Shown: positions 33,826 to 43,908, counted from the first letter of the stretch. The stretch is 64,000 nucleotides of DNA from Actinomadura sp. NBRC 104412 (GCF_030269515.1 NZ_BSTM01000009.1:186001-250000), one strand, 5' to 3'. Translations and numbers: made by a program. Notes: a model not told the origin generated them from the letters alone.

Positions 33826-34650
33826 ATGATGGCGCGGTGGACGATCGAGGAGCCGACCACGCTGGACTTCGACGGTGTGGTGGCGCTGAAGGCGACGCTG
33901 ATCGCGGGGAGCGTGTCGGTGCTGGCGTCGGACGAGCGGCCGTCGGTCATGATCGGGGACGTGGAGGGGCCGCCGCTGGTCGTGGAGCACGAGGCGGGCA
34001 TGCTGTCGGTCACGCACGAACGGCTCTGGGAGGGCGTGCTGACCTGGCTGCGCACCCACAAGTGCCGGGCGGCCGTCACGGTGACCGTGCCGCACGACTG
34101 CCCGCTCACCCTGAACCTGGTGTCCGCGGACGCGGTGGTCACCGGGATGAGCGCGCGCACCTCGATCCGCAGCGCGGCCGGGGACGTGACGCTGGACGGC
34201 GTCACCGGCGACATCGACGCCAACACCGTCTCCGGGGCGATCGAGGCGCAGGGGCTGGACGGCAAGGTCTCGTTCACCTCCGTGTCCGGGGACCTGGCGC
34301 TGGCGGGCGGCGCGGTGGACGCCCTGACGGCCCGTACGGTCAGCGGGAAGGTCGCCGCGGACCTCGACTTCGGGGACGGCGGCCGGGTGGACGTGAACAC
34401 CGTCTCGGGCGAGGTGGCGCTGCGGATCCCCGAGTCGGCGGGCATCAAGGTGACGCTGAACTCGGCGGCGGGCCGGATCGAGACGTCCTTCGACGAACTG
34501 GACCGCGAGGAGCGTACGGTGACCCGCAGCGTGACCGGCAGGCTCGGGAACGGCGCGGCCCGGCTGACGGTCAACACGGTGTCCGGCGGCGTCGCCCTCC
34601 TCGGGCGCCCGGGGGACAACGGCAGCACCCCACCCCGAATGGAGAAGTGA
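33826..34650 (+). CDS. DUF4097 family beta-helix protein
   Basis: The protein has 274 residues. After a polar start come repeated beta strands with the DUF4097 pattern: SIRSAAGDVTLDGVTGDIDANTVSGAIEA, SFTSVSGDLALAGG, TARTVSGKVAADL, VDVNTVSGEVALRI and TVNTVSGGVALLG. The TVSG/SVSG repeat every 20 or so residues predicts a right-handed beta solenoid. No signal peptide or membrane helix is seen. GAAAGGCGGG precedes the ATG. It is followed after one base by the padR gene; this pair is a recurring actinobacterial arrangement. Function unknown. Confidence 0.9.
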   Translation: MMARWTIEEPTTLDFDGVVALKATLIAGSVSVLASDERPSVMIGDVEGPPLVVEHEAGMLSVTHERLWEGVLTWLRTHKCRAAVTVTVPHDCPLTLNLVSADAVVTGMSARTSIRSAAGDVTLDGVTGDIDANTVSGAIEAQGLDGKVSFTSVSGDLALAGGAVDALTARTVSGKVAADLDFGDGGRVDVNTVSGEVALRIPESAGIKVTLNSAAGRIETSFDELDREERTVTRSVTGRLGNGAARLTVNTVSGGVALLGRPGDNGSTPPRMEK

Positions 34651-34651
34651 G

Positions 34652-35374
34652 TTGAGTCCGGTCTTCGGCCACGGCCGCCTGCGGCTGTACCTGCTCAAGC
34701 TGCTGGAGGAGAGCCCGCGGCACGGGTACGAGGTGATCCGCCTGCTTCAGGACCGCTTCCTCGGGGTCTACTCGCCCTCCCCCGGCACGATCTATCCCCG
34801 GCTGGCGCGGCTGGAGGCCGAGGGCCTGGTCAGCCATGAGGTGATCAAGGGCAAGAAGGTCTACACGCTGACCGACAAGGGCCGCGCGGAGCTGGAGCGC
34901 CGGATGGACGAGCTGGCCGAGCTGGAGGAGGAGATCTCCGCCTCGGCACAGGAGTTCGCCCGCGAGGTGCAGCAGGACGTCCGCCAGACCGTCCGTACGC
35001 TGCGCGAGGAGCTGACCCAGGCCGCCCGCACCATGCGCGAGCAGGGCCGCGCCACGTCCAAGGACGCCTGGAAGGAGACCGCGGACCGGCAGAAGGAGGA
35101 GTGGCAGCGGCAGAAGGAGCACTGGCGCGAGCAGAGCCAGGCGTGGATGGAGGAGTGGCGCCGCACGTGGGAGGACGCGTGGAAGGCCGCCACCGGTTCC
35201 CGCGAGGACGTCGTCCGCCTCCGCCTGGAGCGCGCGCTGCACGCCTTCGTCGATGACGTCCGCACGGCCGCCCGCAACGCCCGCCTGAGCGACGACGACC
35301 TGACGGCCGCCCAGGCCCTTCTGAACGAGACGCGCGACCGCCTCCGCCGGGAGATCCTTCACCGTAAGGACTGA
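34652..35374 (+). CDS. PadR family transcriptional regulator with long coiled-coil tail
   Basis: From a TTG start at 34652 (GGAGAAG upstream, one base after the DUF4097 stop) the protein has 240 residues. Residues 1-80 form the PadR winged helix (LRLYLLKLLEESPRHGYEVIRLLQDRF, SPGTIYPRLARLEAEGLVS, KKVYTLTDKGRAEL). The remainder is unusually long, charged and helical with many Trp, Gln, Glu and Arg (about 90-200), a predicted coiled coil, then a short helical end. Typical PadR proteins have a C-terminal dimerisation helix of 30-60 residues, so this tail is extended. It probably represses its own operon through the palindrome at 33779-33794. Confidence 0.92.
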   Translation: MSPVFGHGRLRLYLLKLLEESPRHGYEVIRLLQDRFLGVYSPSPGTIYPRLARLEAEGLVSHEVIKGKKVYTLTDKGRAELERRMDELAELEEEISASAQEFAREVQQDVRQTVRTLREELTQAARTMREQGRATSKDAWKETADRQKEEWQRQKEHWREQSQAWMEEWRRTWEDAWKAATGSREDVVRLRLERALHAFVDDVRTAARNARLSDDDLTAAQALLNETRDRLRREILHRKD

Positions 35375-35439
35375 GAACCCCCTCGCGTCGTTCGTCGATC
35401 CGGCCGAGCGAGCACCTCCGGCTCTGGCATGATGCATGC

Positions 35440-35451
35440 CGATATGTCGCG
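35440..35451. promoter_or_regulatory. Exact inverted copy of the PadR-operon site
   Basis: CGATATGTCGCG is the exact reverse complement of the 12-mer at 33780-33791. It ends 34 bases before the lipoprotein ATG at 35486, the same distance as the other site from its gene. Two perfect copies 1.7 kb apart in GC-rich DNA argue for a functional site. Confidence 0.55.
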
Positions 35452-35485
35452 AAAGCTCTGATCAGTCAGCGTGAGGAACGATGCC

Positions 35486-36004
35486 ATGAAGAGTCGACAC
35501 GGCAGGGGCCGAGGCCGGAGAACCATCATGGCCCTTGCGGCCGTCGTCCTGGTCTCGTCGTTGGGCTCCGGTTGCTCCCTGGAGGACGTGAACCCGTTCC
35601 CCAGGTCCGCCGAGGAGGGCGCGGGCGGGGGCCTGCCGACGCCGCCGAGTCCTCCGGACGCCTTCGTGACCTCGCTGAACGGCACCTGGGAAGGCACCTA
35701 CACCTGCAACCAGGGACTCACCAGGCTGCGACTCGATCTCGCCCACGGAACGGGCGGCAGGATCACCGGCATCCTCCGTTTCTCCGCCGATCCGAGCAAT
35801 CCCACCGTGCCCTCGGGCTCCTTCTCCGTCGTGGGGTCGCTCAACGGCAGCTCACTCGAACTGCGCGGTGACGACTGGATCGTCAGACCGGGCGTCTACG
35901 AGATGGTCTCCCTGAGCGCCCAGCTCTCGTCCACGAACCCCGACCAGATCCAGGGCACCGTCAACGGCTACGGCTGCTCCACCTTCACCGTCCGCCGAAC
36001 CTGA
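35486..36004 (+). CDS. Secreted protein with lipoprotein-like signal
   Basis: From the ATG at 35486 the protein has 172 residues; GTGAGG lies upstream with a 9-base spacer, and the GTG at 35471 is less likely. A basic start (KSRHGRGRGRRT) and hydrophobic stretch (IMALAAVVLVSSLGSGC) end in Cys. Position -3 is Gly rather than Leu, so the lipobox is atypical. A Pro/Gly linker leads to a compact beta domain (ITGILRFSADP, SGSFSVVGSLNGSSLELRGDDW) with two further Cys (CNQG, GYGCSTF) that could form a disulfide. The domain resembles beta-barrel folds with unknown ligand. Its promoter carries the same site as the padR operon. Confidence 0.75.
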   Translation: MKSRHGRGRGRRTIMALAAVVLVSSLGSGCSLEDVNPFPRSAEEGAGGGLPTPPSPPDAFVTSLNGTWEGTYTCNQGLTRLRLDLAHGTGGRITGILRFSADPSNPTVPSGSFSVVGSLNGSSLELRGDDWIVRPGVYEMVSLSAQLSSTNPDQIQGTVNGYGCSTFTVRRT

Positions 36005-36031
36005 CCCAAAGAAACCAAGAACCAAAGCTTC

Positions 36032-36228
36032 AAGGGGGGCAAGGGGCGAAGCCCCAACGGGGGTGCAGGGGGCGGAGCCCCCTGCCGGGGTCGTAGGGGC
36101 GGAGCCCCTACCCGGGGTCAGCGGTCACCGCCGCGAGCCGTCAAGGCGAGCGGCGGGGATCGCTGGCCCCGCACCGGGGGGTGTGGGGGGTCGCCCCCCC
36201 ACAATGACACGCCCCCCACAATGACACC
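36032..36228. repeat. Intergenic multi-hairpin repeat, copy 2
   Basis: About 197 bases between the lipoprotein and the convergent dehydrogenase gene. Reversed and complemented, it matches 23206-23396 along almost its whole length, including the GGGGGGCGTGTCATTGTGGG start, the CCAGCGA-CCGCCGCTCGCC core, GCCTTGACGGCTCGCGG and the GGGGCTTCGCCCC end. This copy has an extra CATTGTGGGGGGCGTGT-like unit at the right end. No frame is present. Confidence 0.85.
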
Positions 36229-37197
36229 TCACCTGCTGAACACGATTTTCCCGAAGACCTCGCCCTCGTGCATGGCTGCGAAGCCGTCACGCGCCTGGGT
36301 GAGCGGCAGGACGCGGTCGACGATCGGGCGGGTGCCGGTGGTGGTCAGGAAGCGGGTCAGGCGTTCCAACTGGTCGCGGGTGCCCATGGTGGAGCCGACC
36401 ACGGAGAGTTGCAGGAAGAAGACGCGGTTCAGTTCGGCGGGGGGCACCTGGCCGCTGGTGGCGCCGGAGACCACGATGCGGCCGCCGGGGCGCAGCGACT
36501 TCAGTGAGTGCGACCAGGTGGCCTCGCCGACGGTCTCCATGACGGCGTCGACTCGGTCGGGGAGCCGCGCGCCTGTCTCGAAGGCGGCGTCGGCGCCCAG
36601 TTCCAGTGCGCGCTTGCGCTTGCCTTCGGTGCGGCTGGTGGCCCAGACCCGGTAGCCCGCGGCGGAGCCGAGCGCGATGAGGGCGGTGGCGACGCCGCCG
36701 CCGGCGCCTTGCACCAGGACGGTCGAGCCCGGTTGCAGACCGGACTTGTCGAACAGCATCCGGTACGCGGTGAGCCAGGCGGTGGGGAGGCAGGCGGCTT
36801 CCTCGAAGGACAGTTCGGGGGGCTTGGGCACGAGGTTGCGCCGCGGCACCGCGACCTTCTCGGCGAAGGTGCCCTGGTACTTCTCGGACAGCAGGGAGCG
36901 TTTGGGGTCGAGGGTCTCGTCGCCGCCGCCGCGTTCCGGATCGCCGATCACCGAGTGGACGATGACCTCGTTGCCGTCCTCGTCCACCCCGGCGGCGTCA
37001 CAGCCGAGGATCATGGGGAGGTTCTCTTCGCGCAGCCCGACGCCGCGCAGGGACCACAGGTCGTGGTGGTTGAGTGCCGTGGCCTTCACCGTGACGGTGG
37101 TCCACCCGGCGGGGACCTCGGGTTCGGGGCGGTCTCCGAGCGTCAGGCCGTTGAGGGGGTTGTGGCGGTCGAGCTGCGTAGCGGTGACAGCGAACAT
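36229..37197 (-). CDS. Zinc-binding-dehydrogenase-like quinone oxidoreductase (MDR superfamily)
   Basis: From the ATG at 37197 the protein has 322 residues. ALNHHDLWSLRG, ILGCDAAGV, SFEEAACLPTAWLTAYRML and VLVQGAGGGVATALIALGSAAGYRVWATSR show the medium-chain dehydrogenase fold with an NADP-binding Rossmann core. The zinc-binding Cys cluster of true alcohol dehydrogenases is missing, so this is the quinone-oxidoreductase/enoyl-reductase type. GCDAAGVDEDG replaces GxExAG. It is convergent with the lipoprotein gene across repeat copy 2. Substrate unknown. Confidence 0.88.
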   Translation of the reverse strand: MFAVTATQLDRHNPLNGLTLGDRPEPEVPAGWTTVTVKATALNHHDLWSLRGVGLREENLPMILGCDAAGVDEDGNEVIVHSVIGDPERGGGDETLDPKRSLLSEKYQGTFAEKVAVPRRNLVPKPPELSFEEAACLPTAWLTAYRMLFDKSGLQPGSTVLVQGAGGGVATALIALGSAAGYRVWATSRTEGKRKRALELGADAAFETGARLPDRVDAVMETVGEATWSHSLKSLRPGGRIVVSGATSGQVPPAELNRVFFLQLSVVGSTMGTRDQLERLTRFLTTTGTRPIVDRVLPLTQARDGFAAMHEGEVFGKIVFSR

Positions 37198-37259
37198 GCC
37201 CCGCACCCTAGCCCCAAGGGCGTGCCGGGGCCCGCACCGGGGCGGGCTCGTCCGGCGTC

Positions 37260-38110
<851 letters not shown>

Positions 38111-38114
<4 letters not shown>

Positions 38115-39109
38115 CGGTCGTTTCCCTCTCCTTCGCCGCCCTTGCCGAGGCCGACGTCGACGCCCGCCGCGGGGAGCTTGGGACGCCGCCGCGCGCGCCC
38201 GGACGCGGTTCCGCGAGCGAAGTACCGCTCGATGTAATACTGCGCCACCAGCAGGAAGCTGGTCAGGATCAGGTACCAGATGCAGGCGGCCACCAGCATC
38301 GGGAAGACCTGGAAGGTGCGGCTGCCGACGGCCTGGAGCTGGAAGAACAGCTCGTCGCTCACGGGCACGAAGGCCACCAGGGAGGTGTCCTTCAGCATCG
38401 CGATGGTCTCGTTGCCGGTGGGCGGGACGATGACCCGCATGGCCTGCGGCAGCACGATCCGGCGCATCGTCTGGAACCGGGACATGCCCAGCGCGGCGGC
38501 CGCCTCGCTCTGTCCCGGGTCGACCGACAGGATCCCGGCACGGACGATCTCGGCCATGTACGCGGCCTCCGACAGCGCCAGCGCGAGCAGGCCGGCCATG
38601 AAGCCGGTCAGCAGCGTCCGCGCGTCCAGGCTGAACAGCGTCCCGTCGATGTCGACGCCCAGCAGGTCGCCGAGCTGCCCGGCGAACGGGATGCCGCCGA
38701 TGTCGTACTGGGCGTACAGGATGCCCATATTGCCGAACAGGATCGCGAGCACCAGCCGCGGCACCGCCCGGAAGAACCAGGTGTAGAGCCAGGCCACGCC
38801 GCTGAGGATCGGGTTGGGCGACAGCCGCATGACCGCCAGCACGACGCCCATCGCCACACCGATGATCATCGCGAGCACGGTCAGCATGACCGTCGTGTAG
38901 ACGCCGTGGACGATGTTGGGCCGGAATGCGTTGTCGACGATGAACGACCACTGGAACCGTTCGTTGGTCACCAGCATGTGCACGAACATCGCGGCCAGCA
39001 CCGCGATGACCGCGACCGCCACCCAGCGTCCGGGGTGCCGGACGGGCACGGCCTGGATCGCCTCAGGCCGCGCCCGATCCGCCGAGGTGTCCTCGGTTAC
39101 CTGCGTCAT
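38111..39109 (-). CDS. Polar amino-acid ABC transporter permease
   Basis: The protein has 332 residues. After a soluble start come one helix at about 30-48 and a five-helix HisM/GlnP-type core: [38 protein letters not shown], and the coupling motif [29 protein letters not shown]. An insertion of about 45 residues follows [18 protein letters not shown], which makes it longer than usual single-ring permeases. GlnP-type permeases usually work as homo- or heterodimers; no second permease gene is present, so a homodimer is likely. Confidence 0.95.
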
Positions 39110-39113
39110 GGGA

Positions 39114-40019
39114 TCAGGGGTTGACCGCGGAGGTGTTGATCGCGCCCGCCTGCACGCCCCACTTCTCCAGGATCTTCTTGTACGTCCCGTCCTGCATGAG
39201 CGCCTTGGTGGCCTCGGAGATCGCCTGCGCGAACTGGGTCTCCTCCTTCTTCACCACGAACCCGTACGGGGCGGCCTCGTAGATGTCGCCCAGCAGCTCC
39301 AGCTGCCCGTTGGTCTGCTTGACCGCGTAGGCGATGATCGGGGAGTCGGCGAGCCCGGCGTCGTCCTTGCCGGACACGACGGCCGCGGTGGCCTGGTCCT
39401 GGCCCTGGTACTGGTCGATGGTGATCTCCGGCTTGCCGGCGTCGGTGCACGCCTTCGACCGCTTCTCCAGGTCCTCGACCTGGACGGTGGCCTTCTGCAC
39501 GGCCACCTTCTTGCCGCAGGCGTTGTCGGGCTGGATCCCGGCCGGGTTGCCCTTCTTGGTGGCCCACTGGGTGCCGGCGGTGAAGTAGCTGACCATCCCG
39601 ACCTGCTGCTTGCGCTCGTCGTTGATGGTGAACGAGGACACGCCGGCCTCGTACTTGCCGGACTGGACGCCCGGGATGATGTCGTCGAACTTGGAGCTGA
39701 CCCACTCGGTCTTGAGCCCGAGCTTGGCGGCGACCGCGTCGAACAGTTCCTTGTCCCAGCCGATGACGGTCTTGCCGTCGCTGTCGAGGTACTCGTTGGG
39801 CGCGTACGAGGCGTCCGTGCCGATGACGATCTTTCCGTCCGACTTGATTCCGGCCGGGACCATGCCCGCCAGCCGCGCGTCGGCGCCCCCGGACGGGGTG
39901 ATCTGCTGACCGGCCGCGGGGCCCTCGTCCTTCTCGCCACAAGCCGACAGGGCGAGGGCGGCCGTCAGCATGAGCGCGCCCGCCGCCACAGCGCTGCGGC
40001 GCAGAGAACCAGTGATCAC
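39114..40019 (-). CDS. Amino-acid ABC transporter substrate-binding lipoprotein
   Basis: From the GTG at 40019 (AAGGGGGA upstream) the protein has 301 residues. A basic start, hydrophobic segment and lipobox LSAC at residues 24-27 mark a lipoprotein. The mature part is an SBP_bac_3 domain: KIVIGTDASYAPNEYLDSDG, GWDKELFDAVAAKLGL, KFDDIIPGVQSGKYEAG and PYGFVVKKEETQF. The Arg that binds alpha-carboxylates is not securely placed. It is the first gene of the three-gene importer operon. Substrate is probably a polar amino acid. Confidence 0.94.
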   Translation of the reverse strand: MITGSLRRSAVAAGALMLTAALALSACGEKDEGPAAGQQITPSGGADARLAGMVPAGIKSDGKIVIGTDASYAPNEYLDSDGKTVIGWDKELFDAVAAKLGLKTEWVSSKFDDIIPGVQSGKYEAGVSSFTINDERKQQVGMVSYFTAGTQWATKKGNPAGIQPDNACGKKVAVQKATVQVEDLEKRSKACTDAGKPEITIDQYQGQDQATAAVVSGKDDAGLADSPIIAYAVKQTNGQLELLGDIYEAAPYGFVVKKEETQFAQAISEATKALMQDGTYKKILEKWGVQAGAINTSAVNP

Positions 40020-40382
40020 AGGTCCCCCTTCAGTCTGGTCTCGGTGGATCCCGGCGGATCCGTCGGTCGGAGCATAGTTTCGCGTACACCGGCCGTGATC
40101 TGGATAAAGGGTCCGAAACAATCCCACAACGAGGATGTTCGGGAACCCCGCCCGGCACCCCCGCCCGCACGCGGCGTACCGGCATCGTCGCAGCCCGAAG
40201 CCGGAATGGCCGGACCTGACCGGGATCGGAGCCCCCCAATGCCCGGCGCACCGGGCGGCCTGTGACAGAATCAGCCAACGGGTGACCCCCGTGCGTCGCG
40301 AGATGTCACCGGTGACGGACACCACACCACACCACCGCGGCGGCATCGTCCGAAATCCCACATTTCACTGACAGGGGTCGCT
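40020..40382. other. Divergent promoter region between ABC importer and malic enzyme
   Basis: No credible gene. Near 40070 the minus strand reads TATGCT, a possible -10 box about 45 bases before the importer start. The middle part is Cys/His-poor coding-like noise. Upstream of the malic enzyme, CAGGGG near 40372 may serve as ribosome binding site for the GTG at 40383. No operator is recognisable. Confidence 0.4.
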
Positions 40383-41588
<1,206 letters not shown>

Positions 41589-41608
41589 CCCGCGCCTGAT
41601 CCGCGCCG

Positions 41609-41648
41609 TCACGGCCTGTGTCCCCCGGCCGGGGAGCACGGGCCGTGA
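41609..41648 (+). terminator. Long hairpin after malic enzyme
   Basis: TCACGGCC (41609-41616) pairs with GGCCGTGA (41641-41648), and an inner CCCCGG/CCGGGG stem closes the loop. It lies 21 bases after the stop. No T-run is seen. Confidence 0.6.
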
Positions 41649-41724
41649 TCGGCATCTCGTGATCATTAACCCTGCGATCATCACCACGAGGACACAAACC
41701 TACGGCCTCCGGACCATAAAACAA

Positions 41725-41767
41725 GGAAATATCTCCCAATAACCGGCAGTGGCCGGAAGATATATCC
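41725..41767. promoter_or_regulatory. Two AT-centred dyads before the CGNR gene
   Basis: GGAAATATCTCC (41725-41736) and GGAAGATATATCC (41755-41767) are both GGA-ATAT-TCC dyads in an unusually AT-rich stretch. The second contains AAGATATATC, resembling AAGATACATCGCGA read from the site before the DUF1707 gene. They may be operator half-sites or a promoter. Confidence 0.35.
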
Positions 41768-41884
41768 CTTCTGCTGCCGCCCGGGCGAGACCAATTCGGC
41801 GTACGGGGTGTAATACTCGACAGCGGGGAATGAACCTTCCTCCGATTCGCCGCAGCGGGTCGACTCCGCCCGGGGGGTGCTCTC

Positions 41885-42484
41885 GTGGACCTCGCCTCAT
41901 ACGCCGACCTGGCGATCGAGCTGGTCAACACGCACGAGCCCGGCCGCGGGGACACGCTGCGCGACCTTGACGACCTGCGCGCCCTGCTCGCGCACCGCCC
42001 GCACCTGGGCGGCCGGGTCGGGCACCGCGACCTCGACACCGTACGGCAACTGCGCGAGGAACTGCGCGCGGTGTTCGTCGCGGCCGGCGCGGGCGACGAG
42101 GAGGAGGCGGTCGCACGCCTCAACGCGCTGCTCATCCAGCATCCGATCCACCCCCAGCTTGCCAGGCACGACGCGCGGAACTGGCATCTGCACCTGAACG
42201 AGGGCGGATCCGTCCCCGACCGGTACGCGGCGCGCGCCGCGATGGGCCTCGCCGTCAAGGTGGACGAGCACGGCATCGACCGGCTGGGCGTTTGCCGGGC
42301 CGAGGGTTGCGAGCGGGTGTTCTTCGACGGCACCGCCGGCCGCTCGCGCCGCTACTGCTCCGACCGCTGCGCCGAGGACGGCCTCGCGGTGCCGGCCCCA
42401 CGCCGCGGCGGCGGCACCAACGGTCACGCGGTGGGCGACGGGCGTCCCGGAGGGAAGACCGCGACCCGCGACAACGGCCAGTAG
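41885..42484 (+). CDS. CGNR zinc-finger family (ABATE domain) protein
   Basis: From the GTG at 41885 the protein has 199 residues. Residues 1-125 form the helical ABATE domain (SYADLAIELVNTHEPGRGDTL near the start, DLRALLAHRP). A C-terminal zinc ribbon follows: GVCRAEGCERVFFDGTAGRSRRYCSDRCA. In the family the last Cys pair is in CGNR; here the motif reads CSDR, keeping the Cys. The family is thought to be a stress- or ligand-responsive transcription regulator. A Gly/Arg tail ends the protein, which overlaps the end of the convergent sodX gene by 61 bases. Confidence 0.87.
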   Translation: MDLASYADLAIELVNTHEPGRGDTLRDLDDLRALLAHRPHLGGRVGHRDLDTVRQLREELRAVFVAAGAGDEEEAVARLNALLIQHPIHPQLARHDARNWHLHLNEGGSVPDRYAARAAMGLAVKVDEHGIDRLGVCRAEGCERVFFDGTAGRSRRYCSDRCAEDGLAVPAPRRGGGTNGHAVGDGRPGGKTATRDNGQ

Positions 42485-42765
42485 CGCGCCACGACCCGCC
42501 CGACCAGCAGCCGGTCGGGGACGGCGCCGAAGTCCCAGCTGTCCTGGCGGCCGGCGGCCCGCTGGTTGTCGCTCTCCAGCCACCACCCGTCCCCGGAACG
42601 GTGCCCCGCCCGCTTCACGATCAGCAGCCCGTCCCGTTCCGGATGGCGGGCCACCACCACGTCTCCCGCGCCGACCCGCGCCCCCGTGCGCACCAGCAGC
42701 AGGTCGCCGGGACGCAGCGCCGGCAGCATCGAGTCGCCGGTCACGGCCATCGCCCTCAGCGGCAT
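42424..42765 (-). CDS. sodX: Nickel superoxide dismutase maturation protease (S26 signal-peptidase-like, SodX)
   Basis: The protein has 113 residues. GDSMLPALRPGD contains the catalytic Ser, and HPERDGLLIVKRAG supplies the catalytic Lys of the S26 fold; SDNQRAAGRQDSWDFGAVP is the usual third block. No membrane helix is present, as in SodX proteins. It is divergent from sodN with 140 bases between the starts. SodX removes the 14-residue leader from the NiSOD precursor so that its His1 can bind nickel. Confidence 0.9.
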   Translation of the reverse strand: MPLRAMAVTGDSMLPALRPGDLLLVRTGARVGAGDVVVARHPERDGLLIVKRAGHRSGDGWWLESDNQRAAGRQDSWDFGAVPDRLLVGRVVARYWPLSRVAVFPPGRPSPTA

Positions 42766-42905
42766 ACCTCGTCCCCGATCGGTGAAGTAGTGCAGGGGGG
42801 GTGGTCCTAGGCCCGATTACCGAGCGCCCCACCACGCGGCCCCGGGGCCACAAGAGTAATGTCATGGACTTGAGCATGATCCGAAACAAGGGAAGGGGAA
42901 CGCAG

Positions 42906-43310
42906 GTGCTCGTCAACCTTCTGCGCCCGAAGACCACCGTTTCCGCCCACTGCGACCTGCCATGCGGCGTCTACGACCCGGCTCAGGCGCGCATCGAGGC
43001 GGAGTCGGTCAAGGCGATCTGCGAGAAGTACGCCGCCAACGAGGACCCGGTGTTCCGCACGCGGGCCATCCTGATCAAGGAGCAGCGCTCGGAGCTGGTC
43101 AAGGAGCACCTGTGGGTGCTGTGGACCGACTACTTCAAGCCGCCGCACTTCGAGAAGTACCCGCAGCTCCACGAGCTGTTCAACAAGGCCACCAAGCTGG
43201 CCGGCGGCGGTGGCGGCACCAAGTCCAGCATGGACGTGAAGGTGGCGGAGGAGCTGCTCGCCCAGATCGCCGAGATCGACCGGATCTTCTGGGAGACCAA
43301 GCAGGGCTGA
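42906..43310 (+). CDS. sodN: Nickel superoxide dismutase precursor
   Basis: From the GTG at 42906 (GGAAGGGG 7 bases upstream) the precursor has 134 residues. A 14-residue leader ending in TVSA is followed by HCDLPCGVYDP, the nickel hook with His1, Cys2 and Cys6 of the mature enzyme. DPVFRTRAILIKEQRSELVKEH and WTDYFKPPHFEKYPQLHEL match the helical body. The upstream ATG at 42879 would give a longer leader and is not typical. The enzyme detoxifies superoxide in the cytoplasm. In Streptomyces, sodN is controlled by nickel through Nur; I see no certain Nur site. Confidence 0.97.
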   Translation: MLVNLLRPKTTVSAHCDLPCGVYDPAQARIEAESVKAICEKYAANEDPVFRTRAILIKEQRSELVKEHLWVLWTDYFKPPHFEKYPQLHELFNKATKLAGGGGGTKSSMDVKVAEELLAQIAEIDRIFWETKQG

Positions 43311-43337
43311 ACACGCCTCACACGCCTCATCGGACAC

Positions 43338-43360
43338 GGGCCCGCCCGAACGGCGGGCCC
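43338..43360 (+). terminator. Hairpin after sodN
   Basis: GGGCCCGCC (43338-43346) pairs with GGCGGGCCC (43352-43360), loop of five bases, followed by TTCGCCGTCT. It lies 27 bases after the sodN stop. Confidence 0.7.
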
Positions 43361-43391
43361 TTCGCCGTCTCACCGGGTCCCGGCCCGCGGC

Positions 43392-43397
43392 TAGCCT
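43392..43397 (+). promoter_or_regulatory. -10 box, leaderless acetyltransferase transcript
   Basis: TAGCCT ends exactly 6 bases before the ATG at 43404 and no ribosome binding site is present, as expected for a leaderless mRNA. Confidence 0.5.
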
Positions 43398-43403
43398 GGC
43401 GGC

Positions 43404-43901
43404 ATGATCCGCCCTGCCACCATCGACGACGTTCCCTCCCTCCTGCGCCTGATCCGCGACCTGGCCGACTACGAGCGGGCCCTGCACGAGGTGCAGGCCA
43501 CCGAGGACGACCTCCGCGCCAGCCTCTTCGGGCCCTCACCCAGAGTCTTCGCGCACGTGGCCGAGCACGAGGGGAAGGTCGTGGGCTTCGCGCTCTGGTT
43601 CCTGTCGTACTCCACCTGGCTGGGCCGCCACGGCATCTACCTCGAAGACCTCTACGTGGACCCCGCCGTACGCGGCAACGGCTACGGCAAGGCACTCCTC
43701 ACGGAACTGGCCAGGATCGCCGTCGACCGAGGCTACGGCCGGGTCGAATGGGCCGTCCTCAACTGGAACAAGCCCTCCATCGACTTCTACGAGTCCCTAG
43801 GCGCCCACCCCCAGAGTGAGTGGACCACCTACCGCCTAACCACCCAAGCCCTAACCAAGCTGGCCCAGTCCGAAGGCAGGTCCGAGCCTGCGAGGAACTG
43901 A
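43404..43901 (+). CDS. GNAT family N-acetyltransferase
   Basis: The protein has 165 residues. The GNAT fold is clear: an N-terminal VPSLLRLIRDLADYERAL, a central strand with GFALWFLSYSTWLGRHGIYLEDLYVDPAVRGNGYGKALL containing the acetyl-CoA loop (RGNGYG), and NWNKPSIDFYESLGA. The sequence is close to the diamine/thialysine acetyltransferase subgroup (SSAT2-like) with LEDLYV. Substrate unknown. No operon partner is evident. Confidence 0.92.
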   Translation: MIRPATIDDVPSLLRLIRDLADYERALHEVQATEDDLRASLFGPSPRVFAHVAEHEGKVVGFALWFLSYSTWLGRHGIYLEDLYVDPAVRGNGYGKALLTELARIAVDRGYGRVEWAVLNWNKPSIDFYESLGAHPQSEWTTYRLTTQALTKLAQSEGRSEPARN

Positions 43902-43908
43902 TCGCGGA

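Noticed and set aside
40135..40371. 78-codon frame before the malic enzyme
   Set aside because: No ribosome binding site, His/Arg/Pro-rich, and it occupies the promoter of the malic enzyme.
42801..42905. Upstream start of sodN at 42801 or 42879
   Set aside because: These would give a leader longer than the usual 14 residues; the GTG at 42906 has a good ribosome binding site and yields the typical leader ending before His-Cys.
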